A stretch of DNA of 64,000 nt from Borrelia parkeri (GCF_023035815.1 NZ_CP073159.1:186001-250000), one strand, 5' to 3'; counted from the first letter of the stretch, positions 36,955-47,827 are shown. The notes: a model not told the origin generated them from the sequence alone. Made by a program: numbers and translations.

Positions 36955-38736
36955 TTAATTGATCAAAATGCCTCTTATTCTCCTTACACCTGATGATGAA
37001 GCCTGTTCCTTTTGTATCTTAAAAATCCCAAGTTCACTAGTGTTCTTAACATGAGGACCACCACAAACTTCAATTGAAAAACCATCAATTTCATACACAC
37101 TCACAATCTCTTCATATTTCTCACCAAATAAAGCCATAGCACCCTTAGCCAAGGCATCATCCAGACTCATTACAGTTCGCTTTACAGATAATTTATTTTT
37201 TATCTGTAAATTAACCATATCTTCAACCCTCTTTATCTCATCATCCGTCATTTTATAAGGATGACTAAAATCAAACCTTAGTCTCTCAGCAGTAATATTA
37301 CTACCTTTTTGCCTTACATGATCACCTAAGACTAATTGAAGTGCCTTATGAAGCAAATGAGTGGCTGTATGTAGCTTGGTAGTCTCATATGTACAATCCG
37401 CAAGTCCCCCTTTAAAGACTTTATCACCTCCTTTCTTAGAAACCTTTCGATGATTCCTAAAATGCTCTTCAAAACCTGTCTTATCTATACTAAATCCATG
37501 TTCAGTTGCAAGTTCTTCCGTTATTTCATAAGGGAAACCATAAGTATCATAAAGTTTAAAAGCAATCTCACCAGGAATTAATTTCGATGATAAATGCTGA
37601 ATTAATTTAATAAATTCTTGTTCACCATGACGCAAAGTTTTAAAAAATTTTTCTTCCTCTGTATTTAACTCAGCCTTAATAAAATCTTTCTTTTCTGTTA
37701 ATTCTTTATAAAAAGATTTATAAATCTCTTCAACAGGATCAACAAGATCTGCTAAAACATGAGATTCCATCCCAAGTTTTTTTGCATACCTAATAGCTCT
37801 CCTAATGATTCTCCTTAAAACATATCCCTGTCCTATATTAGACGGAAGAACTGCAAAATTATCAGCCAAAATAAAACAACTGGCCTTAATATGATCAGCA
37901 ATTATTCGAATAGATTTATCATCCTTTAAATTTTGTCCATAAATTTTGCCAGAAATTTTTTCGATCTTATCAATTATCGGTCTAAAAGCATCCGTGTCAT
38001 AAACTGAAGACTTTCCCTGCAAAAACGTAATTGTTCTCTCAACACCCATGCCTGTATCCACACATTTCCGATTCAACTCTTCATAATTTCCATTCTCATC
38101 CCTTTTATATTGCATAAAAACATTATTCCAAATCTCAAAATACTTACCACAAGAACATGTAATATCACATTCATTAGAACACTTCTCTTTACCTGTATCT
38201 ACAAAGATTTCAGTATCCGGCCCACAAGGCCCTACATTTCCAACAGGACCCCAAAAATTATGCTCTCTTGAGAGATAAAATATTCTATCCTTAGTAATTC
38301 CAAGACTTTCCCAAACACTAGCTGTCTTTGTATCCCGTGGAATACTCTCATCACCTTCAAAAACACTAACATAAAGCCTATCTTTTGAAATATTTAAGTA
38401 ATCAGGTGAAGTTAAAAACTCAAAACTATACTTTACTGAAAGTTCTTTAAAATAAGCTCCAAGAGACCAATTTCCAAGCATTTCAAAAAAAGTTAAATGA
38501 CTCAGATCTCCCACCTCATCAATATCTCCTGTTCTTAAACATTTCTGAACGTCAACTAACATATCTCCAGATGGATGTATTTCGCCAAGAAGATAAGGTA
38601 CAAGCGGTTGCATGCCAGCTGTATTAAAAAGAACTGTAGAATCATTATCAGGAATTAAAGACTTGCCTGCAATCTCACAATGTCCCTTACTCTTAAAAAA
38701 TTCTATATACTTTTTACGTAGTTCATCAAGTTTCAC
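36955..38736 (-). CDS. alaS: Alanyl-tRNA synthetase, short form
   Basis: 593 residues, against about 870 in most bacteria. The class II catalytic domain (STVLFNTAGMQPLVPYLLG, EIWNNVFMQ) and the editing domain are present, the latter with its zinc ligands HTATHLLH and EVCGGPH. The protein ends right after the editing domain (SSSGVRRIRGI), so the C-Ala dimerisation module is absent. A short AlaRS is, as far as I recall, normal for Borrelia. GTG start overlapping the fliG1 stop by one base, with GGAG nine bases upstream. Confidence 0.95.
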   Translation of the reverse strand: MKLDELRKKYIEFFKSKGHCEIAGKSLIPDNDSTVLFNTAGMQPLVPYLLGEIHPSGDMLVDVQKCLRTGDIDEVGDLSHLTFFEMLGNWSLGAYFKELSVKYSFEFLTSPDYLNISKDRLYVSVFEGDESIPRDTKTASVWESLGITKDRIFYLSREHNFWGPVGNVGPCGPDTEIFVDTGKEKCSNECDITCSCGKYFEIWNNVFMQYKRDENGNYEELNRKCVDTGMGVERTITFLQGKSSVYDTDAFRPIIDKIEKISGKIYGQNLKDDKSIRIIADHIKASCFILADNFAVLPSNIGQGYVLRRIIRRAIRYAKKLGMESHVLADLVDPVEEIYKSFYKELTEKKDFIKAELNTEEEKFFKTLRHGEQEFIKLIQHLSSKLIPGEIAFKLYDTYGFPYEITEELATEHGFSIDKTGFEEHFRNHRKVSKKGGDKVFKGGLADCTYETTKLHTATHLLHKALQLVLGDHVRQKGSNITAERLRFDFSHPYKMTDDEIKRVEDMVNLQIKNKLSVKRTVMSLDDALAKGAMALFGEKYEEIVSVYEIDGFSIEVCGGPHVKNTSELGIFKIQKEQASSSGVRRIRGILIN

Positions 38737-39947
38737 TAAATAAACTCCTCATTTTTTCTATATATCATTAATTCACCCTTTAAAGTTAACTCCTTAATAT
38801 AATTAACAAAGGACGTAGTCATTGCTTTTATATCTTTCTTTTTCACCTCTTTCAAAAAAGACTCTTCTTCTAAAATAAGAGTTTTACGTCTTCTTGAAAC
38901 ATTGAAAAGAATTTTATCTCTAATTTCATCACTTTTATCTTTAATAATAATTGCAATATCGTTATCTGTAAATTCCCTTAAAATATTATGCATATCATTA
39001 TCTGTAATTCTAAGTATTATATTAATATCAAATATTCTTTCTTTAATCTCACTATCTTTAACAGGATTTAAAACTTTCATATCAATATTACTCAAAAGAT
39101 TTTTTTCATCCTCAGAATCCATATAACTCAAAATATCAACAAGTATCTTAGAACCATCAAGTTTTTCTGTCTTAAGTTTACCCTGGATTGCAAATCTACT
39201 CTTAAGTCTATCAGAGATAATCTCAATCATATCCATATTTAACTGTCTCGGCTTAGCAAGCTCCTTAACAAACTGTTTCTTAATATCTTTTTCCAACATA
39301 GAAAAAACATATTTTTTCTGTTCTTTGGTTAAATAATTATATATTATCAAAAGTGTTTGAATATTTTCATCTTTAATTAAAGCCCAAAGTTGTTCATTCT
39401 CAATACCAGACAAGTAATCAAAAGGCAAAAATGGATCAACTCCTGTAACTTTTCTATAAATCTCTTTTGCTTTTGCCTTACTTAAAGATTTATTTAATAA
39501 ATCATAAGTAAATTTATCATCAATTTTTAAATATTTCCTCTCACTTTTTACTAAATCTTCAAATTCTTGAATAATTCGTTTTTTATCATCAGGGGTAATG
39601 TACTTAATTTTAGTAATTTCTCTAGTAATTGCAATTATATCAGCATCATCAAGCTCAGCCATAATTTTTGATGATTTTTCAAGACCAATAGCTAAGAAAT
39701 ATTTTGCTATTTTTGATATTTTACTCTCTTTGCGAATAAATCCTGGTTTCCCAACTCCTTTGCTAAGAGAACTTGAATTGCTGAAATCCTCTCTTTTGCC
39801 CCTCTTAATCAGATTTACCCATAACTTAAGCAGAGAACCTTGTATTTCAGGCAAATCATTATTTAACTCTTTTTTTTCAAATTCTTTAAAGGTCTTTACT
39901 CCCAAATTTTTTGCATTCTGATATTTGGAAAGCCTAGGATCCTGCAT
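38736..39947 (-). CDS. fliG1: FliG paralogue (FliG1)
   Basis: 403 residues from the ATG at 39947, which follows GAGGGGG; a TTG four codons earlier is disfavoured. Three FliG-like regions are recognisable: N domain (SKIMAELDDADIIAITREI), a middle domain where the usual EHPQ reads DENIQTLL, and a C domain (FDINIILRITDNDMHNILREF, then RDKILFNVSRRRKTL). Sequence is divergent from rotor FliG. In B. burgdorferi FliG1 is a second FliG copy that affects motility from one cell pole. It overlaps the end of pgl by 14 bases and lies in a non-flagellar operon. Confidence 0.85.
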   Translation of the reverse strand: MQDPRLSKYQNAKNLGVKTFKEFEKKELNNDLPEIQGSLLKLWVNLIKRGKREDFSNSSSLSKGVGKPGFIRKESKISKIAKYFLAIGLEKSSKIMAELDDADIIAITREITKIKYITPDDKKRIIQEFEDLVKSERKYLKIDDKFTYDLLNKSLSKAKAKEIYRKVTGVDPFLPFDYLSGIENEQLWALIKDENIQTLLIIYNYLTKEQKKYVFSMLEKDIKKQFVKELAKPRQLNMDMIEIISDRLKSRFAIQGKLKTEKLDGSKILVDILSYMDSEDEKNLLSNIDMKVLNPVKDSEIKERIFDINIILRITDNDMHNILREFTDNDIAIIIKDKSDEIRDKILFNVSRRRKTLILEEESFLKEVKKKDIKAMTTSFVNYIKELTLKGELMIYRKNEEFI

Positions 39948-40635
39948 AGACCCCCTCAATATTTGTAAGAACCAATAAATGAGCGTGATCCTTGAAAATT
40001 TTAGCTGGACATTCTCTTAGAGAAATTTCTGAACTTAAAAAATTTTCTAAAGCAGTTTTTTTTTCATGACCAATAAAGAGTAATACAGAAGCTTTAGACA
40101 AAAGTAAAGACTTAGGAGTTAAGCTCATTCGCTTACTTGGAATCTTTGGTGCATCATACTCATATTGATATCCTTCCATCTCAGAAAATAAAAGTTTCCT
40201 TGAAGGAAAAAGAGAAGCAATATGCCCATCTTCACCAACAGACAAAATGCTAAGATCCAATCTTGTAAATCTAGAATTAAATTCAACATTATAATTATAA
40301 ATAGACGATGTTTCATCGAACTCACTGTAAATAAATGGATGAAAATTAGAACCACAGATTAAATTTTTATTCATCATCTTAGAAAAAAATCCTTCACTTA
40401 AAAGCCTAAAATTACTGTACTCGCTATTTAAATCAACACAACGCTCATCTACTAAAAAAAAATGAGATTTTTTAAGAGGATAATTTTGCTCATCAAAGAC
40501 ATTGAGAAAAGAAATAATATTTCGACCACCACAAACCCCAATACTAGTAAAATCATCTTGACTAATATTTTTTAAAAAAAAATCAAAAAATTTTCCCTTT
40601 AAATCACTCTCTTTATTAGAACACAAAAATTCCAT
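39934..40635 (-). CDS. pgl: 6-phosphogluconolactonase
   Basis: 233 residues from the ATG at 40635, placed six bases after AAAGGA; upstream TTG and ATG codons fit less well. SOL/DevB-type motifs: FLVDERCVDLNSEYSN and SVGEDGHIASLFPS. It hydrolyses 6-phosphogluconolactone in the oxidative pentose-phosphate pathway, supplying NADPH. It lies between a SIMPL-domain gene and fliG1 in one operon. Confidence 0.9.
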   Translation of the reverse strand: MEFLCSNKESDLKGKFFDFFLKNISQDDFTSIGVCGGRNIISFLNVFDEQNYPLKKSHFFLVDERCVDLNSEYSNFRLLSEGFFSKMMNKNLICGSNFHPFIYSEFDETSSIYNYNVEFNSRFTRLDLSILSVGEDGHIASLFPSRKLLFSEMEGYQYEYDAPKIPSKRMSLTPKSLLLSKASVLLFIGHEKKTALENFLSSEISLRECPAKIFKDHAHLLVLTNIEGVYAGS

Positions 40636-40655
40636 CACCATTCCTTTCAACAAAT

Positions 40656-41348
40656 TTAATCTAAATAATAAGAAACTGTAGTAACAACCCTTAATATCTT
40701 TTTTGAATAACGCTCATGATTTTCGGAACTTCTATCAACTGGAAGAAATTCAAAGTATCCTTGATTTGCAGTCTTAATTTTTCCTAAAACAGCACCAGAA
40801 TTACGTGCAAACTCTAAAGCCGCATCCAAGGCATTTTTAATAGAATCTGCTAACATTTCAGGTTTAACATCATTAATTTTATCAAAATAATAACTTGGTC
40901 CACCATTACCAGTAAAGAGTACTCCTTTATTGTAAAGTTTAATAATATTTTTGCTTACTTGCTCCATTTTATCAATATCTTTAGTATAAATACCTAAAGA
41001 TACATACGCATTGTACTTATAAAGAGTATCACTATAGTTTGCAATATGAAAATCCATATTTTTCATGCTTATCTCATCTTCATGAAACCCATAGCTAACA
41101 AAAAAATCTCTTATCGCCAAAAAATTTGCATTATTTAACTTATTAATCTCATCTATAGTATTTCCACCTAATTCATACCGTAAATTCCAACTTGAAGAAG
41201 TTGAGAGTACCTCTTTTTCACTTAAACCCTTAACAGTAATGTAATTTCCATTTTTTATTCCAATATTCTTTATACCACTAGACATGATAACTGAGGCTAT
41301 CACAAAAACTAAAGATGACAATAAAAATAATAACTTTTTTGCCAACAT
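40656..41348 (-). CDS. SIMPL-domain (DUF541) exported protein
   Basis: 230 residues from the ATG at 41348, nine bases after GGAG. The N-terminal hydrophobic segment (residues 4-24) is a signal or anchor. The SIMPL domain follows, with the typical ITVKGLSEKEVLS opening and the ALEFARNSGAVLGKI helix near the C-terminus. Members sit in the periplasm or outer envelope; function is poorly known. First gene of the operon running through pgl, fliG1, alaS and gufA; divergent from dus. Confidence 0.8.
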   Translation of the reverse strand: MLAKKLLFLLSSLVFVIASVIMSSGIKNIGIKNGNYITVKGLSEKEVLSTSSSWNLRYELGGNTIDEINKLNNANFLAIRDFFVSYGFHEDEISMKNMDFHIANYSDTLYKYNAYVSLGIYTKDIDKMEQVSKNIIKLYNKGVLFTGNGGPSYYFDKINDVKPEMLADSIKNALDAALEFARNSGAVLGKIKTANQGYFEFLPVDRSSENHERYSKKILRVVTTVSYYLD

Positions 41349-41428
41349 AATTTTCAACTCCTAATTTTTTATAAACCCATAAACAAATATATTGTCAAAT
41401 TAAACAATTTATTTTAACATATTATGCC

Positions 41429-42436
41429 ATGTTAATAAACCGAAAAATCGCAATAGCACCAATGGTAGCAATTACTGACGAACACTTTAGATATATCATA
41501 AGATTATTATCAAAAAAAGTTACTCTATATACCCCAATGATTTCTGCAAAATCAATTATTATGGGTAAGTTAAACACAATTGTAAAACAAACTCCCACTG
41601 ATTCACCAATTGCAATTCAAATAGCAACAAACTGTGAAAACGACGCCGCAAAAGCCATAGAAATTCTTGAAAACAAATTTAACTTTGATGAATATAATCT
41701 CAACGTTGGCTGCCCATCATCTCGTGTCCAAGATGCAAAATATGGGGCATGTTTAATGCAAACTCCAACTCAGGTAGGCAAAATCCTGCAAGCCATGAAA
41801 AAAAACACAAATAAACCTGTCTCAATCAAACACAGAATAGGCATAAGATATAATAAAAGAGAATATCATGAAACAAACTATAGCGAACTCAAACAATTTG
41901 TAGAAAAAATTATAGAATATGAAATAAAAAATTTTACCGTTCATGCACGAGTAGCCATACTAAATGGATATTCTCCTAAAGATAATCAAAATATTCCAAA
42001 ACTCAGACATGAACTTGTATATCAATTGAAGCAAGATCATAAAAATATATTTATTGAAATAAATGGAGGAATTATCAGTAGTAACCACATAAAAACACAT
42101 CTATCTTATGTGGATTCTGTCATGATTGGAAGAGCTGCAGCAAAAGATCCATATTTCATTGCCAAAATTTCAAGAGAATTCTTAGAAGAAAAAGAAAAAA
42201 TTCCAACAAGAGAAGAAGTATTATTAAAAATGGTAGAATATATCAAAGAATATAACGAACACCTTTCAATTAATACCACACTAAAACACATAATGAGAAT
42301 AGTATTTGCAAAAGAAAATGCTCGCAAATTTAGACAAATCTTAAGTGCACCTTTTCCTAAAAATCTTAAAAATCATGAAATTCTCTTAAGCGCAATTGAA
42401 CACTTAAGAGAAGATACTTTAAAATCTAATTCTTAG
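41429..42436 (+). CDS. dusA: tRNA-dihydrouridine synthase (DusA-like)
   Basis: 335 residues. FMN-dependent TIM-barrel: [12 protein letters not shown] at the N-terminus, [21 protein letters not shown] with the catalytic Cys, KHRIGI, and [19 protein letters not shown]. The SxRVQ and LNGYSPK patterns are those of DusA, which modifies U20/U20a in the tRNA D loop. Its 3' end overlaps convergent serS by 11 bases. Confidence 0.9.
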   Translation: MLINRKIAIAPMVAITDEHFRYIIRLLSKKVTLYTPMISAKSIIMGKLNTIVKQTPTDSPIAIQIATNCENDAAKAIEILENKFNFDEYNLNVGCPSSRVQDAKYGACLMQTPTQVGKILQAMKKNTNKPVSIKHRIGIRYNKREYHETNYSELKQFVEKIIEYEIKNFTVHARVAILNGYSPKDNQNIPKLRHELVYQLKQDHKNIFIEINGGIISSNHIKTHLSYVDSVMIGRAAAKDPYFIAKISREFLEEKEKIPTREEVLLKMVEYIKEYNEHLSINTTLKHIMRIVFAKENARKFRQILSAPFPKNLKNHEILLSAIEHLREDTLKSNS

Positions 42437-43700
42437 GAGATATATAATCAAAACCTGTATATTTGACCAAATTCTTAGGTATTCGTACGCCGCCTTTTGC
42501 ATCCTGAAAGTTCTCAAGTATAGCAATGATAGTTCTTGTTGAGGCTAAGGCTGTACCATTTATCATATGTACAAACTTACTCTGACCATCATCCTTATAT
42601 CTAATTTTAAGGCGCCTTGACTGATAATCTGTACAGTTTGAAGTTGAAGTAACCTCTCCATACTCGCCCTTATCTCCCCTACCCGGCATCCAAGCTTCAA
42701 TATCGTACTTCTTATAAGCTGGTGCACCAAGATCAAAAGAACAAACATTTAAGACTCTATACGGGATCTCAAGTTCAGTAAAAATTTCTTCTTCTAATGC
42801 CAAAAACTCATTATGAACACGATCAGAATCTTCACCCTTACAAAAACAAAACATTTCAACTTTACTAAATTGATGAACCCTATAGAGTCCCTTAGAAAAT
42901 TGTCCAGCTGCTCCTGCCTCTTTACGAAAACAATGAGAAAGTCCTGCCATCTTTAGTGGAGATTTAAGATCTAATATAGTATTATAATAATATCCACCAA
43001 GAGTAATCTCAGCTGTACCAATAAGATATTTATCTGTATCTTCAATTTTATAAATATTACTTTCAGTGCCACGCGGATTAAAGCCAATTCCATCAACTAT
43101 AAATTCCCTTGCAACATCAGGTGTGATAAATAAATCAAAACCCTTGAGTTTAAGTTTATTTAAAGCAAAATTAATAAGTGCAAGCTCTAAAAAAACAGCT
43201 TCATTTTTAAGATAATAAAACTTATTACCGCTAACCTCACGTGCCCTTTCAAAATCAAAAAGATCCAAATCAATTCCAATTTCCAAATGATCCTTTGGTT
43301 TAAAATCAAAATTTGGAATACTTCCTGATACTTTTAACACAATATTTCCATCCTCACCCTCACCAACAGGAACATCAGGAGCAGAAATGTTTGGAATCCG
43401 CTTGTGCTCAATCAAAAGTTTAGATGTTATATGACTCAATTTTTCTTCCAATATCGCAATTTCAGACTTTAAAACCTTTCCAGTCTCTATTAAAGAATGC
43501 CTACTAGAATCATCTATTTTTCCTTTCATAGCGCTAGCATTTTCATTCCTTATAGCATTTAACTCCCCTATCTTAGTAACAAGTTTTTTGCGCTCATCAT
43601 CAAGAGAAATTAACAGATCGATATCTAACTCAAGCCCTCTATCTTTAATATTTTTTTGAATAAGCTCTAAATTATCTCTTATAAACTTCAAGTCAAGCAT
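42426..43700 (-). CDS. serS: Seryl-tRNA synthetase
   Basis: 424 residues from the ATG at 43700; a GTG one codon upstream is closer to the GGGAG than usual. The N-terminal coiled-coil arm (about 30-100) is followed by class II motifs: [35 protein letters not shown] and [19 protein letters not shown]. Normal length. Charges tRNA-Ser. Convergent overlap with dusA by 11 bases. Confidence 0.96.
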   Translation of the reverse strand: MLDLKFIRDNLELIQKNIKDRGLELDIDLLISLDDERKKLVTKIGELNAIRNENASAMKGKIDDSSRHSLIETGKVLKSEIAILEEKLSHITSKLLIEHKRIPNISAPDVPVGEGEDGNIVLKVSGSIPNFDFKPKDHLEIGIDLDLFDFERAREVSGNKFYYLKNEAVFLELALINFALNKLKLKGFDLFITPDVAREFIVDGIGFNPRGTESNIYKIEDTDKYLIGTAEITLGGYYYNTILDLKSPLKMAGLSHCFRKEAGAAGQFSKGLYRVHQFSKVEMFCFCKGEDSDRVHNEFLALEEEIFTELEIPYRVLNVCSFDLGAPAYKKYDIEAWMPGRGDKGEYGEVTSTSNCTDYQSRRLKIRYKDDGQSKFVHMINGTALASTRTIIAILENFQDAKGGVRIPKNLVKYTGFDYISPKN

Positions 43701-43850
43701 CACAGAACTCCCACATAGATTTAACTAAAAATAATTGAAGTCAAATAAAATAAAATGAAAAACAAATCACATCAATTATTATTATTATAAATATTATATA
43801 ATAATTATAATAATAGTAGAATAAACTTATATACGGAGAAAAATATCTTT

Positions 43851-44567
43851 ATGGTAAAAGTGTCAATATCTCAAAAACTATTCATTTTAACATCATTACT
43901 AATGATTTTTATAGGGTGTACAAAAAAAACAAAGAAAATAAGCTTTAATGAAATTGACACACTCTATAACGAAAAAGATGAAATAATAATTCAATCAATT
44001 CTAGCAGAAGAAGAAAACGAATTTTTTGAATATAAAATTAGAATACCCAAAGTAATAGATGACAGAACAAAAAACAATAAAATAAAAACATTCAATGATG
44101 AAGTTGAAAATTATTCAAATGAAATAGTCAACAACCTAGAGAGTGCTGCTCAAAATATTAAACAAGAGTCTAAAAAACCAAGTTTAAACATAGATTATGA
44201 GATCTACCATGGATATGGTATTTATACAATAATAGTAAGTGCCACTCAAACAATTAATGATACATCTATCACAAACCATAGAAGCTATTATATTAGAGAT
44301 AATGGAGATTATATTTATAATATAGATGAAATTATTAATGTAGAAGAAGCATTTCCCTACTTTACTCAAAGGATTAAAGAAAAAATTGAACAAACATACT
44401 CAAATAAACTACTATTTGATTTACAGCAAGCAGTAATTTACTTTGAAAATAAAAAAATCATAATAAAATTCCCATTTTATGTATTTAATTTAGACGACAC
44501 AAAAGATACCGAAAACATATTCGAATTTAGTGAAGAAGAAGCACAAAAATATATAAAACAAGGATAA
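43851..44567 (+). CDS. Putative lipoprotein with RsiV/DUF3298-like domain
   Basis: 238 residues. Signal with lipobox IFIGC (Cys about residue 24), then KKTKK. The mature domain shows YTIIVSATQTINDTSITNHR, YYIRDNGDYIYNIDEIINV and AVIYFENKKIIIKFPFYVF, a pattern like the C-terminal domain of RsiV/PdaC proteins. The resemblance is by eye and the function is unknown. GGAGA is about 12 bases before the ATG. The intergenic region upstream is very AT-rich with an ATTATTATAA/TTATAATAAT dyad. Followed 12 bases later by the M16 peptidase gene, so the two may work together in the envelope. Confidence 0.65.
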   Translation: MVKVSISQKLFILTSLLMIFIGCTKKTKKISFNEIDTLYNEKDEIIIQSILAEEENEFFEYKIRIPKVIDDRTKNNKIKTFNDEVENYSNEIVNNLESAAQNIKQESKKPSLNIDYEIYHGYGIYTIIVSATQTINDTSITNHRSYYIRDNGDYIYNIDEIINVEEAFPYFTQRIKEKIEQTYSNKLLFDLQQAVIYFENKKIIIKFPFYVFNLDDTKDTENIFEFSEEEAQKYIKQG

Positions 44568-44579
44568 AATAAATCATAA

Positions 44580-47498
44580 ATGAAAAGAAAAAAAATTTTC
44601 AACTTAATTTCAAAAACTTACCTAGAAGAATATGACACTGAAGGGTGTTATTTTAAACATGAAAGTGGACTAGAAATATTTGAACTAAAAAATAACACAT
44701 TTAAAGAAAATGCTTTTGGAATAGCATTCAAAACTATTCCCCTAAATAATACTGGGGTCGCTCATATCCTAGAACACACGATTTTTTGCGGATCAAATAA
44801 ATATAGAATAAAAGATCCTTTTCTTTATTTAATGAAAGGAAGCCTAAATACTTTCTTAAATGCAATGACATTTCCAGATAAGACTCTCTATCCAGCAGCA
44901 TCTACAATCCAAAAAGATTATTTTAACTTATTCAAAATATATGCCGATGCTGTTTTTAATCCATTACTTAAAAAAGAAGCCTTTATGCAGGAAGGTTATA
45001 ATATAAACCCAAATAACTTTAAACTATCTGGTATTGTCTTAAATGAAATGAAAGGTAATTATTCCAACAAAAATTCTTTAATTAACGAAATTGCTACCAA
45101 TTCTCTTTTTTCTGAAGGTACCTATCAATACGATTCTGGGGGCAATCCTATCGATATCATTGACCTTACATACAAAGAATTTATCGAATTTTACAGAAAA
45201 CACTATACACTAGAAAATTGTAAAATATTTTTATTTGGCAATATTGACACTAATAAAAATCTTAATTTTATTGAAAAATATATAATTAGACCTTATACAA
45301 AGGAAAAATTAAATATTAATTACAATATAGAAAAAACCACAAGATGGAATAAAGGTAAAACACTAAATTTTGATATCCCAAAAGAAACTGAAAATACACT
45401 AGGAGTATATGCAATAAACTGGTTATGCACTGATATTAAAAATATCAAAGAAAATATCGGACTTGAAATTCTATCAGAAATTCTCCTAGACAGCTCCTGT
45501 CAATTCACTATAAACATGCTAAAGAGTAACATTGGTGACGTAATAGCTGATGTTAGTGGCATCAACACAGACATAAAAGAGTGCGTATTTTCATTCGGAT
45601 TACAAAACGTACTTCCAGGAAAAATGGAAGAATTTAAAAATATGGTTTTTAATGAACTTAAAAATCTTGTTAAAGTAAAAATTTCAGAAGAACTAATACA
45701 AGGTATTCTCTTTGGTTATGAATTTGCATTAAAAGAAGAAAAAGGACAAGGATGGCCTATTTCTTTAATGATCAAAAGTTTTAAAGGTTGGTTACATGGA
45801 ATGCATCCAACTGAAACTTTAAAAATCAATTGTCATCTAGATGAGATTAAAAACAAACTAGAGAGAGGAGAACCTTACTTTGAAAATCTAATAGAAAAAT
45901 ATTTACTCAATAATAATCATTACACATTGATCCAATTTAATCCATCAGATTCAGTCCTTAAAGAAATGGAAGAAAAAATAGAAAAAAAATTAATGGATAG
46001 AGAAATTGACATTAAGAAAAATCCAGAAAAATTTGCAGAATTTACTAAAGATTATAATCAATTTAAAGACTATCAAAAAAAGGAAGATCTTAAATCCGAC
46101 ATTACTAAGCTTCCCATGCTAAAAATAGAGGATTTACCAAAAGAAGTTGAAAAAAGTTTAACTCTTAATGAAACTCCTGAACTTAAAACACATACATTTG
46201 AATTAAAGAAAAACAATAATATCTTCAATGTATATCTATTTTTTAAATTAAGTTTTCTACAAAAAGAAGATTTCATGCATCTTTCTTTATTAAAAAGAGC
46301 CATTCAAGATCTATCTACCCAAAATTATTCCTATGTAGATTTAAATAATAAAATCCAAAATACTTTGGGACAATTAAACATATATGAAAGTTATGAAGAA
46401 GATATACAAGGAAACATGATAAATTTGTTTAACATAAATTTCAAATCATTTAACAACAAAATTCAAGAATCATTTATATTAATTAAAGAAATTTTAATCA
46501 ACATAAATTTTCATGATTACGATAGATTAAAAGAAATAGTCTTAAGCCTAAAAAATGATTTTAAATCGATATTAATACCCAAAGGACATATCTTTGCAAC
46601 AATAAGATCAGAATCAAAATTAAATCAAAGCAAATATCTAAAAGAACTTCAAGTTGGCCTTACAGGAAGAGAATACTGGCAAAAAGTAAAGACAGACACA
46701 GAATCTTTAAGAGAACTTGCATATAGTTTAGAAAGGCTAAGAGACAAAATAATTTTTAAAGACAATCTCTCATCACTGCTTATAGGTAGTACTAACGATG
46801 TCATTAGAAAATTAGAAAGTGAATTATTTACATTAAGAGAAAATTTAAGTGAAAAGACTTATATAAATAACCCAATTATAATACAACCATCAGACAATAT
46901 CTTAACAGAAATAATCATTATTCCATCAAAAATATCTTTTAACTCCATAAGCTTTGCAAGCTATAAAATAACAGATGAAAATTATCCAAAAATAAATTTC
47001 TTAACACATATATTAAAAAGTGGAATCTTATGGGAAAAAATAAGGATCATGGGAGGAGCATATGGTGCATTTGCATCAATTACAAACGGAATATTTTCTT
47101 TTGCATCATATAGAGATCCTAACTTTGTAAAGACATATCAAGCATTTGAAACATCATTAGAAGAATTGGCTAATAACGAAATTAAAAACGAAGAACTCTA
47201 TACATATTTAGTAGGAGTAATTGGTTTAAGTACAAATGTAAAAACCAAATCCATAGAAATATTAGAAAGCTATAAAAGAAAAATGCTAAACATTAGTGAT
47301 CAGCTAAGACAAGATATAAGAAATGCTTACTTCAAAATAACAAGCACAGACATTAAAAATATATCTGAACAAGTATTACACCAATTAAAACAAAAGAGTA
47401 GCATTACATCTCTTGTTAACCATGCAACTTATGAAGATGAAAAAGAAAAACTAGAAGCATTTATTGGAACAAACTACAAGGTAAAAAAAATATATTAA
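44580..47498 (+). CDS. M16-family (PreP/insulinase-like) zinc metallopeptidase
   Basis: 972 residues, the size of the M16C PreP group. The inverted zinc motif HILEH lies at residues 62-66, followed by the downstream Glu in IVLNEMKGNYSN near residue 155. The second half has the non-catalytic repeat, and GGAYGAFASI near the C-terminus is a conserved M16C motif. No signal peptide, so probably cytoplasmic and degrading short peptides. ATG start with only a distant AAGGA. Follows a lipoprotein gene by 12 bases. Confidence 0.92.
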   Translation: MKRKKIFNLISKTYLEEYDTEGCYFKHESGLEIFELKNNTFKENAFGIAFKTIPLNNTGVAHILEHTIFCGSNKYRIKDPFLYLMKGSLNTFLNAMTFPDKTLYPAASTIQKDYFNLFKIYADAVFNPLLKKEAFMQEGYNINPNNFKLSGIVLNEMKGNYSNKNSLINEIATNSLFSEGTYQYDSGGNPIDIIDLTYKEFIEFYRKHYTLENCKIFLFGNIDTNKNLNFIEKYIIRPYTKEKLNINYNIEKTTRWNKGKTLNFDIPKETENTLGVYAINWLCTDIKNIKENIGLEILSEILLDSSCQFTINMLKSNIGDVIADVSGINTDIKECVFSFGLQNVLPGKMEEFKNMVFNELKNLVKVKISEELIQGILFGYEFALKEEKGQGWPISLMIKSFKGWLHGMHPTETLKINCHLDEIKNKLERGEPYFENLIEKYLLNNNHYTLIQFNPSDSVLKEMEEKIEKKLMDREIDIKKNPEKFAEFTKDYNQFKDYQKKEDLKSDITKLPMLKIEDLPKEVEKSLTLNETPELKTHTFELKKNNNIFNVYLFFKLSFLQKEDFMHLSLLKRAIQDLSTQNYSYVDLNNKIQNTLGQLNIYESYEEDIQGNMINLFNINFKSFNNKIQESFILIKEILININFHDYDRLKEIVLSLKNDFKSILIPKGHIFATIRSESKLNQSKYLKELQVGLTGREYWQKVKTDTESLRELAYSLERLRDKIIFKDNLSSLLIGSTNDVIRKLESELFTLRENLSEKTYINNPIIIQPSDNILTEIIIIPSKISFNSISFASYKITDENYPKINFLTHILKSGILWEKIRIMGGAYGAFASITNGIFSFASYRDPNFVKTYQAFETSLEELANNEIKNEELYTYLVGVIGLSTNVKTKSIEILESYKRKMLNISDQLRQDIRNAYFKITSTDIKNISEQVLHQLKQKSSITSLVNHATYEDEKEKLEAFIGTNYKVKKIY

Positions 47499-47521
47499 TA
47501 ATTAATATATAAGAAAAAAAA

Positions 47522-47770
47522 TTACTTAAGCTTTTTATATTTTTTGTTAAATTTGTCAATTCTACCTGCTGCATCAACAAACTTTTGTTGACCTGTATAA
47601 AAAGGATGTGATTTACTTGTAATTTCAACAGTAATTAATGGATACTCTTTATTATCACTATATTTAATTGTCTCTTTTGAAGTTAAAGTAGATCTAGTTA
47701 AAAACATCGTACCATTGGAACTATCTTTAAATATTACTAAATTACTAACAGGATGTATATCTTTTTTCAT
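47522..47770 (-). CDS. rpmE: 50S ribosomal protein L31, type B
   Basis: 82 residues from [10 protein letters not shown] at 47770, where GAGAGG precedes the ATG. The frame is open further upstream but lacks homology there. No CxxC zinc-binding cysteines are present, so this is the zinc-free (C-) type; the [20 protein letters not shown] end is characteristic. Follows rho by 57 bases in the same direction. Confidence 0.94.
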   Translation of the reverse strand: MKKDIHPVSNLVIFKDSSNGTMFLTRSTLTSKETIKYSDNKEYPLITVEITSKSHPFYTGQQKFVDAAGRIDKFNKKYKKLK

Positions 47771-47827
47771 AACGCCTCTCTTAATTTGATAAAAGTTTAG
47801 TCTAAATTTCAAAGAAAGTCAATTTTA

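Noticed and set aside
39598-39921. 107-codon plus-strand frame opposite fliG1
   Set aside because: Shadow of fliG1; no start signals and no family likeness.
47771-47812. 14-residue extension of L31
   Set aside because: L31 proteins begin MKKDIHP and a ribosome binding site precedes that ATG.
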